From assembly GCA_035079385.1 (NCBI GenBank), contig JAVHKY010000052.1, positions 8,308,001-8,372,000 of the forward strand: a DNA stretch of 64,000 nt, in the 5' to 3' direction. Source of the DNA: Aspidiotus rigidus. Its lineage: Eukaryota; Arthropoda; Insecta; Hemiptera; Diaspididae. The notes beneath the pieces are model-generated. The model did not search any database, had not been told where the DNA came from, and was given only the letters and a program-made list of their open reading frames with translations. Within the stretch, counting starts at the first letter, position 1. Each line of letters starts with the position of its first letter. Shown in pieces: positions 21,301 to 27,991 of the stretch. A program made the position numbers and the translations under genes.

Positions 21301-24229
21301 TGGCTGTGTTGTGCGTAAAGAGCAAGAGTTATAGATACAAACGTAAGTTACGTACTTCTACATTTCATGATTAAAATGAAGCCCTTCAACTGGGTGTAAT
21401 CACTATATTTAAAAATTCGCAGCTCACTTTGTTTGCTGCTTAAGTCGTCCTTTTCATTAACTGGGTCCATTGAGGCGAGCCTCAATCTCAGTTTCCATGA
21501 TGACGATTATGATGAGCGATTAGAATCTATCATCTAGGAGAGTGCAGATTTGTAACAAGGACCTGTTTCATTATGTGTTATTTGGAAGAAATTCCTGCCG
21601 TCCTTCCGTCAGGAACCAATTTCGAAAGAGGTGGGGGGCTCTGACCTACTTTAGAACTTGCAGATTTTGTAATTTTGTGCAATATGTAGTTTATGTTAAC
21701 AAAACAAAATGAAATAAATGGGTTGGATCTTTCGGCAGAAAGGCAACGTCAGAAATCGCGAAAAAATGAATTCATTGATCGGTTAATTATCATTTTACGA
21801 AAAAGAAAGAGAAGGTTGACTATGAAAGGTGACACTTGAACATGAAAACAGTGCATCAAACGAAAAAATTAGAAAATCGAGAAAGATAAGTATTTTAGTC
21901 TAAAAAATTTATGTTTCGAAAATTGAAATAATGAATGAAGTTCTGATATCTATTGAATCACAGTAGCGTACATCTTGGTCTACTTCAGTTAGAATGATAC
22001 TATTTTTGCTTTTCATGGGACAGTGGGTAATTTAAAGTGTGTAAGATGACCATTGGTCAAAAGCGCTTGCTTAAATTTTTGAATGTGTTACAATACGGTA
22101 TTCTATCAGAACACGAGACCCATTAGTCCGTACGCTACAGACGTAAAAAAATATGGTTAGATTAATTCCGGTCCTTCAGACTAAATAGGTATGCTAGCCA
22201 GAGGTGGTGACAACAGAGTGTAGTATGCATGAGACAGAAGGCACTAGTGGTGCTCTCAGCAACTGAATACAGTGTGTAAAGTTTCTTTTAATTCAATTAT
22301 ATGAGTGAGTCATGAATGAACAGATTTGAATTCTTAACATTATATTTTGATTTTTAGCATGTTTTCTTTCCCCCAATTTTACCGACTTTTCTCGTTGGAA
22401 AAGGGAGGCTTTACATCCGTCCATTCAGGATTCCTTATTGGATTTGTACCCGTTCTAGGAGTCACCAACCAGTTGCAATCGCTTGTTAGGGTCGGCCCTC
22501 CGCGCGAAGACCGACCGTATCGCAATCACTTTTTTCTTCTCTGTCCCATTCAAGACGCTCAGGAATTAGATCACTTCTAGCCTAAAATAAAATAGAATAA
22601 AATACGGGTTTACTTATTGGATTTCGGATACTTTTTCGCTGCTATCAGTTGATATAACGTCATAGCGATAGACTTTGAAAACTGAGTTTTATTGTTCATT
22701 CTACAAATATCTGGCTTGATTGATTACCCACATATTCCTTTTCTAACACCCACTTTGTCGATATCCTCACCGACACATTTTTTATTCGTTTTTTTTTTAA
22801 AGATGGTGGTTTGAAATGCTGTGTTTTCTAACAAATGCACTCATGTACACAGTTCGTATTTGTAATTATAAGTCGATGTTGCGAGATATTTTGCCGAGGT
22901 ATTTGATAACGTTATCATAATTTTTGTAGACCACGTACTCTGTAGTTACGCCTTCAATTCTTTCTTGAGGCAGTGACCATTTACCCTTGGGCAACGCTCT
23001 CACTTTTCTCTCCATAGCCAATTCGCCCTAGTGGTTGTCGGCAAAATGGGTCGGTTCGGCGAACTGTTCGGGAATTGTAATTTCAATCTAAAGAGTGGGG
23101 GTTACTACCTTGAATTTGTAAGAGGAAAAATGATGTACTACTTACGCGACCGCGTGAGTGTTTTTCATTGTATTCTTGTTCTTGATAAGATGTGATCTTT
23201 GAGGATACGTTATTTCGTTCGATGCTCTTGTGTTTTTCAAGTCTTGCATAATATAGATATTCATATATTACAAGAACAGATTTTGGGAAGACCGTATACT
23301 TGATGCTTCTTTGTATTGGTCGACCGTATGTACTTATTATTTTTTTTCTTCTTTTTTCTTCGGTATAGACCGCATATTAAACTGGCACCCTCAAAAGTAT
23401 GGGTTAATTTCACTTTTGAGGAACACCGCGAAAGCTCGCAAAACTCTATTACAACCGTAGTTTTGCCCAGTCCGAACGTATAACGGCTGTAGAAATTCTT
23501 GTTCCTATGCTTTCAAGTTACACGATGAAATAATAATTTTATGGTTACTCAAGTCTTGAACTTTTTGGAATGTCACAGAAGAAGCGCAAAAATCGTTGGA
23601 AATTTCGCTGGCCATGGATATGGACGATCGGCGTCAATTGGCCATTGAATTATACCGTTCAAGGCGACTGAGCAGTAGTACTTTTAATCAAACAACGACA
23701 GCTAGCCAATCTGGAGGCACTCTTAAAAGTAAATCTTCGAATCGGAAGTCGCAAATGGCGTCTCATGTGCCACCATTGGTTGGAAAATCTCCCCCGCGAC
23801 CATCACCAGCGAATGTTGTTTACCACAGCGATGAAGAAAGTCTAAAGGGTTATGATGAAAACCCGGATGACAGCAGTTTAACCGAAAAAGCTTCGGAATT
23901 GAGCTCATCTGATCAAGTAAGTGGGAAATATTTTTTTCATAGACGTTAGTTTTGAAATTTCTATTTTCCATGTGCATTTATTTTAGGGTTCGGAAAGCGA
24001 GAATGAAAGTATCAAGTCTGATCCAAATTCGTTTGTCAATCACTATGCAAATGTAAATGACTCATTGAGACAATCTTGGAAGCGCCAGAAGCCGGTGCGG
24101 AACTATTCCAGTTATACAGATTCAGAACCCGAAGGCAGTACCATCGTCAGTCTAAATGGCGGTCAGATCGTTATGAATAATATGGCTCGTTCAAGAGCAC
24201 CATTGCCTGGTTTCTCGTCGTTTGTTTAA
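313..24229 (+). CDS. sdk: Sidekick (Sdk), 3' part: 12 FN3 domains, membrane segment, cytoplasmic tail
   Basis: Single-pass cell-adhesion protein of the immunoglobulin superfamily, acting at synapses and at epithelial tricellular junctions. Exons read by eye: 313-491, 4186-4312, 10989-11300, 11374-11570, 11650-11859, 11939-12193, 12270-12519, 12589-12897, 12976-13156, 13224-13439, 14893-15286, 15369-15608, 15690-15887, 18705-18846, 20591-20869, 20932-21089, 21180-21342, 23579-23916, 23987-24229. All have AG/GT borders and compatible phases, giving 1462 codons plus stop. They encode twelve FN3 repeats (W and Y/NxxG core patterns), a membrane segment and a tail ending GFSSFV, the PDZ ligand typical of Sidekick. 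Known Sidekicks have 6 Ig and 13 FN3 domains, so the 5' exons lie left of the window. The introns are crowded with transposons but no exon is broken. The family call is very secure; single splice sites are inferred. Confidence 0.93.
492..1254. other. sdk intron sequence, nothing recognised
   Basis: Non-coding intron between the first two sdk exons of the window. It is AT-rich, and I see no gene, RNA or clear repeat here. Confidence 0.5.
1255..1560 (-). pseudogene. Helitron Rep/helicase fragment
   Basis: The minus-strand frame of 1255-1524 contains TCKYICKGIDM and RYLHGRYIS, then ILYFPIHKK. This is the conserved block between the Rep and helicase domains of Helitron transposases. Just upstream, in another minus-strand frame, VDNR-stop-VVFYNP and SHINVEY continue the same homology. 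The copy therefore carries one frameshift and a stop where a Trp is usual. It is a dead fragment lying antisense in an sdk intron, and no Helitron ends were identified. Confidence 0.72.
3186..3262 (+). repeat. tRNA-Thr-like SINE head
   Basis: An RNA polymerase III A box (TAACCCAGTTGG, 3194-3205) and a B box (GGTTCGAATCC, 3238-3248) have tRNA-like spacing. The anticodon-like loop CTTGTAA would read TGT (Thr). The flanks do not form a good acceptor stem, so this is a tRNA-derived SINE or tRNA relic rather than a working tRNA. Confidence 0.6.
3366..3395. repeat. Perfect 13-bp hairpin with TGTT loop
   Basis: GTTTCCGCGTAAG, a 4-base loop, then its exact reverse complement. GTTTCC recurs several times just downstream (to about 3500). 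It is part of the inverted-repeat element at 3012-3540. Confidence 0.7.
4753..4926. repeat. Three diverged ~57-bp tandem repeats
   Basis: Each unit runs AAAAAGTTTTGTAA, then TTTTCCACTTATT, a T-rich run and TTTTTGCC. Units begin near 4753, 4811 and 4868. It is an intronic low-complexity minisatellite with an embedded ATT run. Confidence 0.65.
5057..5331 (+). repeat. Ty3 element 5' LTR
   Basis: Starts TGTAAGAATG and ends GAACTTACA, with TGTAAG/CTTACA as a perfect terminal inverted repeat. It contains a TATA-like box (about 5219-5227) and an AATAAA (5272-5277). It differs from the 3' LTR by one base in 275. Confidence 0.95.
5219..5264 (+). promoter_or_regulatory. Inferred LTR promoter and start of R
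   Basis: ATTATAATAAT near 5219-5229 is a plausible TATA box. AATTGTTAATTT at 5253-5264 begins about 32 nt downstream, where transcription should start. The same 12 bases are the reverse complement of 5331-5342, at the LTR/internal junction. If transcription starts at 5253, the RNA 5' end could serve as its own reverse-transcription primer, as in Tf1. This is an inference from sequence and spacing. Confidence 0.5.
5331..5342 (+). other. Putative self-priming primer-binding site
   Basis: AAATTAACAATT starts on the last LTR base and continues into the internal region, where retroelements carry their primer-binding site. It does not begin TGG as a tRNA 3'-end site would. It is exactly complementary to 5253-5264 in the LTR. 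It is AT-rich, so chance is possible but unlikely at this exact place. Confidence 0.5.
5436..6620 (+). CDS. gag: Ty3 element Gag
   Basis: Structural protein that packages the element RNA into virus-like particles; 394 residues from the first ATG. The frame is open a little upstream, but without ATG. The N-terminal part is acidic and basic with no domain I can name. The middle (Trp- and Leu-rich, WFNTQW) resembles retrotransposon capsids. Near the end is a zinc knuckle of the rarer spacing C-x2-C-x9-H-x4-C (residues 325-343), beginning CSFCERKG. The final codons TCA AAA AAC TAA place a -1 slippery heptamer against the stop, and pol lies in the -1 frame. Confidence 0.85.
   Translation: MSTNFIFRFVVETSTRDSKSSVINLKKVWEEHSDVEFHFPKDAQHISNHDTLAKTPSVKSILDTLKKRGMMRNIKVQLNKELEAIYRDEFGNIVFKDFFMEETLIQSKSAGTDKVKESVTITPTEKSLQSITKDMVIVKYSSRSQNANVWMKTFNRECDRLHIAEDKRPEALRLFLEKIPLDWFNTQWITHSDENWTIWSINFLEAFGDKGWNEVWHANAYRWIPGTLYSDYIIKKNSLLVDALPELDEKSRIALIVIGIPREVRDRIDRNFIDTQGKLLSEISKWEVQGAKGRKGNDYSESENKEKFRKNLGSGKPRNPNHKPCSFCERKGMKKRYHAEKNCWYNPANPEYRGNATYARKAGSMASGSDNKAIRVANNMELETVFNEAVNSKN
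6569..9733 (+). CDS. pol: Ty3 element Pol: protease, reverse transcriptase, RNase H, integrase
   Basis: Expressed by -1 frameshift from gag; the first in-frame ATG is at 6704, inside the protease. The protease shows LYDPGANIS, with Pro where Thr or Ser is usual in D-T/S-G-A. Counting from that ATG, RT carries FDIN (D266) and YIDD (329-332). RNase H begins with IYTDAS (D478). The integrase zinc finger has H665, H670, C700 and C703, and the catalytic triad is D733, D791, E827. A GPF-type C-terminal module (VGPFEIVERR) follows, and there is no chromodomain. The frame is intact. RT and integrase features place it in Ty3/gypsy; I do not assign a clade. Confidence 0.93.
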   Translation, partial: QYGVRDCLQRSSQFKKLNLPPLKEIDISVGDKKGCGLYDPGANISMIKYEYFKSLDSSQAKILYENLKYRTLSGGDCLMGIAVAKLKIFNIEKYVRLFVVDKQDEMKYDIIVGLDTTPKFRLKLDEKLVLSQVTDSGTVICEEKKDNVENMSEISINWNEFIPVEEFEARTDHLDEKRKNAIYDLIDRYGACFAKDKYDIGKVTNYEAQIKLSENSYVAKKPYRCSLEDQKEIEKQVKELLDRGMIEQSMSPFASPVTLAYKKEGGTRVKNRMCIDFRDLNRLVVPESQPFPLIDDLVVKTAGCTWFSSFDINSVFWTIPIRTKDRHKTGFVTQNGHWQWVSMPFGYRNSPAIFQRILTGIIRKRNLDSFCVNYIDDILIFSKSFEEHLIHIEKLMQAIMDEGFRLKFTKCEFAKDKVTYLGHVVGCGTVRPLTSNVVAIKEFPVPKTRKNVRQFLGKVNFYLKYIPNASRLLEPLHNLLRKDVSFVWLDECKNAFEKVKSYLPSTPILAIFDRDKPINIYTDASKEGMGAVLKQPQEDSSEKPVAYFSRKLSTAQKEKKAIYIECIAIKEAIKYWQFWLMGRRFTIFSDHKPLENLKINARTDQELGYLLSNLLQYDFHIVYKPGPTNIEADCLSRNPVLEPEEQQLKDCIKIVNIVTLDELNRDQTKTSNINNKNITQKNNLKYITIRNKTKLLISGSLGKELVSRVHLKYGHIGSKHVRSILSPYYYCKGMGTLIEKVCSGCDTCIRNKTRIRSEKGPIGHLGPAKEPFEIMSLDTIGGLGGKRSTRRYLHLLVDHFTRYAYILASSGPSFSDFARIIRRVNDENQIKLLLTDQYGGLCSNDFEKFLSENHIERVVTAVDHAESNGLNERLGQTLVNRIRCRVNEKNSPKRAWSVVAQQCIKEYNETVHSVTKFAPNYLMYGKLPDTVPIEIREQNDFQKDRKLAYINSLRDHERNKERLKPTRESYDFKMGEFVYVENGNKLNREKLDEIRVGPFEIVERRSNSVFAVKVNNNKTRNTRLYHRSKIIPFSRCSEFSSVIDSFDHSSVSTP
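6611..6617 (+). promoter_or_regulatory. A-AAA-AAC -1 ribosomal frameshift site
   Basis: The heptamer fits X-XXY-YYZ in the gag frame and is followed at once by the gag TAA. The pol frame is open from 6569, so a -1 slip here continues into protease. The same heptamer drives -1 shifting in several retroviruses. No downstream pseudoknot was worked out. Confidence 0.75.
9739..9888 (+). CDS. Small ORF after pol in the Ty3 element (49 aa)
   Basis: ATG five bases after the pol stop, 49 codons, acidic start (MVVKYSESSDPSYL) and a Cys/Lys-rich end. Position 3' of pol is where accessory or env frames sit in some insect Ty3 elements. No signal peptide or membrane segment is visible and I recognise no family. 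It may be a chance frame. Confidence 0.3.
   Translation: MVVKYSESSDPSYLIMSDECHRLGEDLSQILPNKPKYCDNKCKLELSNL
10069..10377 (+). CDS. Small basic ORF upstream of the 3' LTR (102 aa; 93 aa from ATG 10096)
   Basis: The frame is open from a GTG at 10069; the first ATG is at 10096. The product is strongly basic and contains NKMYLVNRKF and SHKSIGQAIVSCHLRK. There is no hydrophobic segment, so it is not an envelope. It lies in an AT-rich stretch between pol and the polypurine tract. It could be a nucleic-acid-binding accessory protein, or noise. Confidence 0.35.
   Translation: MTKNLSNNKMYLVNRKFINKMIFDDNQHVLTSNRKKFERKYVHASKNKFTYRRNIIVHFQSNHAQYLPCRVIRLSHKSIGQAIVSCHLRKIVNVMSSRFKIT
10411..10423 (+). other. 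Polypurine tract of the Ty3 element
   Basis: AAGGGTGGGGGGA abuts the 3' LTR. This is where plus-strand DNA synthesis starts in LTR retrotransposons. One T interrupts the purine run. Confidence 0.8.
10424..10698 (+). repeat. Ty3 element 3' LTR
   Basis: 275 bp, identical to the 5' LTR except C10572 for T5205. It is followed by the TATA target duplication. Confidence 0.95.
13712..13863 (+). repeat. Left 152-bp TIR with subterminal repeats
   Basis: Begins TGTCGTAGGCAGAATGGAAA. It contains four variants of one motif: AGGCAGAATGGAAA, AGGCTAAATGAAAA, AGGCAGATTGTAAA and AGGCTAAATGGAAA. These look like repeated transposase-binding sites. Confidence 0.85.
13856..14497 (+). pseudogene. KRBA2-like integrase, C-terminal domain only
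   Basis: The frame is open from just inside the left TIR to TGA at 14495-14497. There is no early ATG, and the first usable start may be internal. It encodes a Cys pair region (CKSC, CAVC), a basic segment, a linker with VDRGPLD and GTPHGILKSWF, ISLRQA-like spacing (YLSLRQAASKLSKFGGQGY) and a terminal cysteine cluster (SCTCAAS, CACKKS, CNSRCH). This order matches the C terminus of KRAB-A-domain-containing protein 2-like integrases common in insect genomes. A 33-bp tandem duplication near 13885-13950 repeats the phrase AHDGENVG. The DDE core is absent. Confidence 0.65.
14575..14726 (-). repeat. Right 152-bp TIR
   Basis: Exact inverted copy of 13712-13863, ending CCTACGACA next to the GATA duplication. 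Confidence 0.85.
15888..16396. other. sdk intron, no feature seen
   Basis: Non-coding intron sequence with a short poly-A run near 16023. Nothing else could be supported. Confidence 0.5.
16397..16769. mobile_element. hAT-like MITE with an internal long palindrome
   Basis: CAGGGTGACCAGA at the left and its exact reverse complement at the right bound a 373-bp element. Inside, about 16440-16530 pairs with 16573-16670, including CATTGCTCTTATGG and its complement. CAGGG ends are typical of hAT elements. I could not find an 8-bp target duplication, so the superfamily is tentative. Confidence 0.65.
17227..17946. mobile_element. MULE-like transposon remnant with ~100-bp imperfect TIRs
   Basis: The arms share TTCATTTCGCCGCCAA, CCGCGAATTCAC and AAAATCCATTTCGC in inverted orientation (17228-17335 and about 17850-17946). 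Between them lies a transposase C-terminal fragment on the minus strand. The left arm repeats CGCCGCCAA internally. No target duplication was recognised. Confidence 0.65.
17414..17695 (-). pseudogene. MULE transposase C-terminal fragment
   Basis: 93 codons open, containing PRTNNRAESGHKKLKG, then HPSIWEFIRTLKK, and KRKKYIRVDENL near the end. The RTNN-x2-E-x2-H signature followed by a helix with W-x-F marks the C terminus of insect Mutator-like transposases of the FLYWCH/MULE type. The catalytic DDE part is missing, so this is a dead remnant. Confidence 0.6.
18954..20109 (-). CDS. Ribonuclease T2-like secreted protein, probable pseudoenzyme, nested in an sdk intron
   Basis: Four exons on the minus strand: 20109-19951, 19856-19684, 19611-19251 and 19178-18954, in one frame, 305 residues. 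Exon 1 gives a hydrophobic signal peptide (MKFRLLLKLYLCSAIITV). Exon 2 carries the family start WDLLVFSQIFPVPYC and the first catalytic block as WIVRGIWP, with Arg108 where catalytic His is universal. Exon 3 carries the second block as FWSRQWTKHGSC, with Gln158 for the usual Glu and the second His162 kept. Cysteines remain. RNase T2 enzymes cut RNA in secretory and lysosomal compartments. Losing two of three catalytic residues with splicing and frame intact suggests a non-catalytic secreted protein. The last intron is 72 bp and in frame. Confidence 0.85.
21252..21317 (+). other. sdk: Sdk transmembrane segment
   Basis: This stretch of exon 21180-21342 encodes about 22 hydrophobic residues rich in I, V, A and L. 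It is followed by CVKSKSYRYK, a basic stop-transfer flank, so the side to its right is cytoplasmic. The next exon (23579-23916) is polar and Ser-rich, as in other Sidekick tails. Confidence 0.85.
21343..23578. other. sdk intron, no feature seen
   Basis: 2.2-kb intron between the membrane exon and the first cytoplasmic exon. I found no exon-like frame that joins in phase and no clear repeat. Confidence 0.5.
24209..24229 (+). other. sdk: Sdk C-terminal PDZ-binding motif and stop
   Basis: The last codons read PGFSSFV and then TAA. A hydrophobic C-terminal residue after S-F fits a PDZ ligand. In vertebrate Sidekicks the same ending binds MAGI scaffold proteins at synapses; here that role is inferred from conservation. 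Confidence 0.85.
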
Positions 24230-25886
24230 GGTTGAAAAAAGAATTTAAAAAAAACCACTTGTGTGTTCAAAAGAGAAAGGCTGATCAAAGATGATTTATA
24301 ATGTAGGAGTATAATATGTTGAAAAATGGTTTGCAAAGTGCTTCAGGCTGATTCAAAACTGATTATGGGATTCAAAAAATTGAATCATACGCCTGATAAC
24401 TTTCCAATAGTTTGTAAACTGCTTGTTGCATTGTTTGGCCTCTGTGAAATATTATTTTCTGGTTTGATAAGCCTATGTCGAGTTTGGTTCATTCTAACAG
24501 GGCTAAGTAGACCTAAGTTGACCGAAAGAGGTTCTATACAAGCCTAAACATTAGGAAAAATGAAAGTGTTAGAATTGTTAGTGCTAAGAGTAACTAAATC
24601 CTGAAAACTATGAGTCATATTGGTTGTAAGAGGAGGTTGTTCTTTATTATAATTATTGGGGTTGAGATTTGAGATTTTTGCTCCTGGGCTGTCGACATAG
24701 TAGATCATTTTCTTCTCGTAGTTAGTCTAAGAGAGGATGATTGATCATTCACATTTGTCCGTCTTGACAACTGGTCTTTAAAGAGCACCGAAAGTACTAG
24801 TAATGGGAGGATAGGGACCGAAAAGTTGATCAGTCGAAGTGTTGACAGGACGTTCGACTCGGTCGCTATTTAGGCGAGAGTCCCCTCGAAGGCCGGCAGC
24901 CAGGTTGGAGACGACCATAGTTTCAATTAAAAGTTCGAGTGAGATGAACTTTGGCTGGAGAATAACCTGTAGATCAGTAGTGATGAAGCTGATATGTGAA
25001 AGATATAGAATCAGTTTCTCAGCTGTATTCTTGTTGAAGGATTGTAGAACTGCCATGTTGGCAGTATTGATAAGAGTAGTTCAATCATCGAAACTACAAG
25101 CCATATTAGTTGTAAGGAGAGGTTGCCACAAGGTACGTAGCAAAGAATTTTCAATCTCAGGCAGTTGAATTCATTCCCATGAAGACAAACCAAAAGTCAG
25201 AATTTGGAGAAAAGATAAATAAATTAAAAATGAAAAAATTGTTGGAAAAGGTTGAAAAACGGGGTAAAGAAAGGTCGAGAAGTTTTGAATAAATGCGTAT
25301 AAAATGAAATATTCTTTGTTACGTACCTGTGTGCCGATACCTCTTATTACAACAATTGTTAGTGCTAGTACTACTTTATGGCATATTGAATTTCATATTT
25401 ACGGAGTATATTCTGAAACACTATTCACACGAAGAATTGGATTTGTTTGGTACAATCATTCTTTTAAAACTCTAATTAGAAATGTAGAAATTGTCACCAG
25501 AAGCCCGATTTTGTGACTTTCATTTCTAGTGCTCAACTAATACACAATGTTTTTTGACTTGAGAATTTTACCAATGATATTTTGAGAACCAAGTGGTCTC
25601 CCCATAATATTTTGGAATGGTTGAAAAAATAAAGCTTTCATCTTGAGTGCGCCTCTCCTGGAAAAAATTTCTGTAGTATTTTCCTTCATTATTGTCCTTT
25701 TCCTTGTCGTGATACTTGCTTTGAACTTTTTCTGTAAATGATCTTCACCATCAAAGTCTGTTGAGAAAACCTTCTTCATAATGAGCCATACTAAATATAG
25801 GCCGATTGAACTGGAAAACATGTGTTTTGTAAACATTCCACTGCCTGTATACAATCTTTCTAAAAATATTTTTTAATTATTTGATC
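24230..25886. other. sdk 3' UTR and intergenic DNA
   Basis: Non-coding. AATAAA signals occur at 25218-25223 and 25288-25293 and could end sdk transcripts, but distance makes this uncertain. Two diverged copies of an AT-rich phrase (ATATTGGTTGTAAGAGGAGG near 24616 and a variant near 25101) suggest an old duplication. Confidence 0.4.
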
Positions 25887-25931
25887 TTGCCGGCAGTTTT
25901 CTTGCAGCCTAAGGCAGTTGGCAAACTGCGA
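25887..25931. repeat. Solo fragment related to the Ginger-like TIR
   Basis: GCCGGCAGTTTTCTTGCAGC then CTAAGGCAGTTGGCAAACTG aligns with the TIR interior at 14661-14700 with only scattered changes. It is an orphan end of the same or a sister family. Confidence 0.45.
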
Positions 25932-26619
25932 AATTCTTCCATTGTATTATCATTATCAAGGAACCTATTTTATGAGAGATTATGTAATCTTCTGCTTGGT
26001 GTCCCGTTATTTTGATTTCCCATGGAGTGCGTATTCAGACTTTGGAAAATATCGACTTATTTATTTATTGATTCAATTTTATTTTAATTTAATGTGGTGT
26101 GCCACACGGTCTATATGACGAATTACTCAGGTACCACAGCATTTGTGTAAATCTTGTATTAATCCGGTAATCCCTCATACAGTCAGAACATCTATTCATA
26201 TATATCATACCATTTCACACACACCCACACGCGTGATTCTCTCAAACGTTTAACTTTTTTCGCCTGGTGTTGGGCTTGTTAATCGCCAATCTCCGTATAA
26301 GGGCGTGGGTGTGAAAAGAAGAAAGAAGTTCTCTTATCTATTTGTGTGATAATACCCAAATCCTTCACCAAATTACTCACCGGAAAAAATTGAGCCATAT
26401 GGCTTAAATTTTGCCAAATTCTTCACAAAACGACTGACCATACCCACTTTTTAAAATTCGACCAATCAGAACGCTTAAAAAATGGCAATAATTTCCCGTT
26501 TGTTGTAAAAATGGTGTTGCCATGGCACTGACAAAATTTCTCCACCGGGCATCAAATTTACGAAATTTCTATCTCAATTTTGGCCTCTTCCCAACTGTCT
26601 ACGATAAATACAGTTTTGT

Positions 26620-26710
26620 AGATTCAAAGTAAACCTACGTCTAACGTTTCGCGTTTTTGCGCTAGAGTGAATTTAGCGCAAACTCTCATTCAACTGGTAA
26701 CACCTTTTGA
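26620..26710. repeat. Solo end of the foldback family seen at 52873-53682
   Basis: Shares AACGTTTCGCGTTTTTGCGC, TTTAGCGCAAACTC and TGGTAACA with the arms at 52873-53000 and 53580-53682. Confidence 0.55.
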
Positions 26711-26751
26711 CCTCACCAGGTAATTTTCCCGTTTATTGTGCAAGTCTTATA

Positions 26752-27084
26752 TGTGTTACGCCGAATTCGTGAAATTGCTGATTCCATGGAAATCTTCAAA
26801 AATGCACAGGATATTCTCATTTGTAAGTGTAAAAAGCTTTATAGAATGTGTTGCCGAATACGTGAAATCAGCAGCCGATTTCACGAAATGAGCAGTAGAT
26901 GAGTTACCTAATTCAAATTCACGTAATCGGCAAAAGAAGTCTACCAATTTCATGTAATCGGCGAAGGGGATGCTGATTTCATGTATTCGGCAAAGGGGTT
27001 GCCTATTTCATGAAATCAGCAATTCAGCAATTTTTCTGCGCCGATTTCATGGAATCGGCAATTTCACGAATTCTGCATGACATA
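26752..27084. repeat. Inverted-repeat element packed with ~20-bp palindromic motifs
   Basis: The outer arms share GAATTCGTGAAATTGC and GATTCCATG in inverted orientation. Inside, at least eight variants of the palindrome GCCGATTTCATGAAATCGGC occur (near 26853, 26871, 26916, 26947, 26971, 27004, 27040 and 27055). No coding potential. It is a MITE-like element with arrayed dyads. Confidence 0.65.
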
Positions 27085-27673
27085 TGTATTTTGTGTTTAG
27101 TTTTCTTCATCAAACTGATTTTTTTGAATTTTTTAACATTGAATGGTCGTTGGTTTATCTCGATTCAATTTGCAAAAAGATAAGTATCATATTGCAATTG
27201 TATGCACTCATTTTGTGTAGATGTACATTCTATAAATCTTGATATCATTAGCATACAATAGCATATTAGAGTCTGACATTGAGTCATTGAAATAATTAAA
27301 ACAAGAAGAGTTATGATCTCGGTTTGGACCCTGCTGCTGCTGTACTCGCAATACAAGGCAACTCTCTGATCAAACAAAACAGTAGCTTACATGCTGCGTT
27401 CTGTCTTGTAAAATATACAAATTTAAAAACTGTAATACCTGTTTAGTGAAACCTATCATTCTTATTTCCTGTCAAATAATTTTATAGGTGACCTTAACAA
27501 ACGCTTTTTGAAAAACTGTACATATTATTGCACTTAATTATCTGTAACCTTTGAAACAGAAGCCATAACAATTGTGCAATTAGTTAGTACACTTTTTGAT
27601 TTGAGAGACCTAAGTCGTTCAAAAATCTCATTCTGAGTAACACATGGGATGGCTTATAAATTACTCTATAAAT

Positions 27674-27750
27674 GAGGAGGTACCTGTAAAAACGGCCTCC
27701 GTTCAGTATATTTCTTATGGAACGGAGGCCCTATTTACAGATACCTCCTC
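27674..27750. repeat. 77-bp near-perfect palindrome
   Basis: GAGGAGGTACCTGTAAA pairs with TTTACAGATACCTCCTC, and inside it GGCCTCCGTTC pairs with GAACGGAGGCC. A 15-base loop remains. It is a hairpin, probably a miniature foldback element. Confidence 0.75.
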
Positions 27751-27805
27751 AAATTGATTGTTGAAGATTGATTGACTATTATCATTGACCTTACACGTAC
27801 CTCAT

Positions 27806-27991
27806 AAATACTCGCATTGTTGAAAAATTAGTCACATTGTTGGGTACTACCGCAAGAGTGCTCTGCGTGTCAAGATGTGGATGTAACCAAGACGGAACAA
27901 TGTTCTCTTGTTCAATCTTCTGGGTAACACGCCGCGCACTCTTGTGGTAGTATCCAACAAAGTGACTAATTTTTCAACAAAACAAGTATTT
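27806..27991. mobile_element. MITE with ~55-bp TIRs
   Basis: The arms share AAATAC, TTGTTGAAAAATTAGTCAC, TTTGTTGG and ACTACCNCAAGAGTGC in inverted orientation. The centre (about 80 bp) shows nothing coding. Confidence 0.7.

Noticed and set aside
22347..22580. 77-codon ORF in an sdk intron
   Set aside because: No domain, no compatible splice phase with sdk exons, no repeat support.
24778..25168. Opposed ORFs downstream of sdk
   Set aside because: Antisense shadows of each other in non-coding DNA; nothing recognisable.
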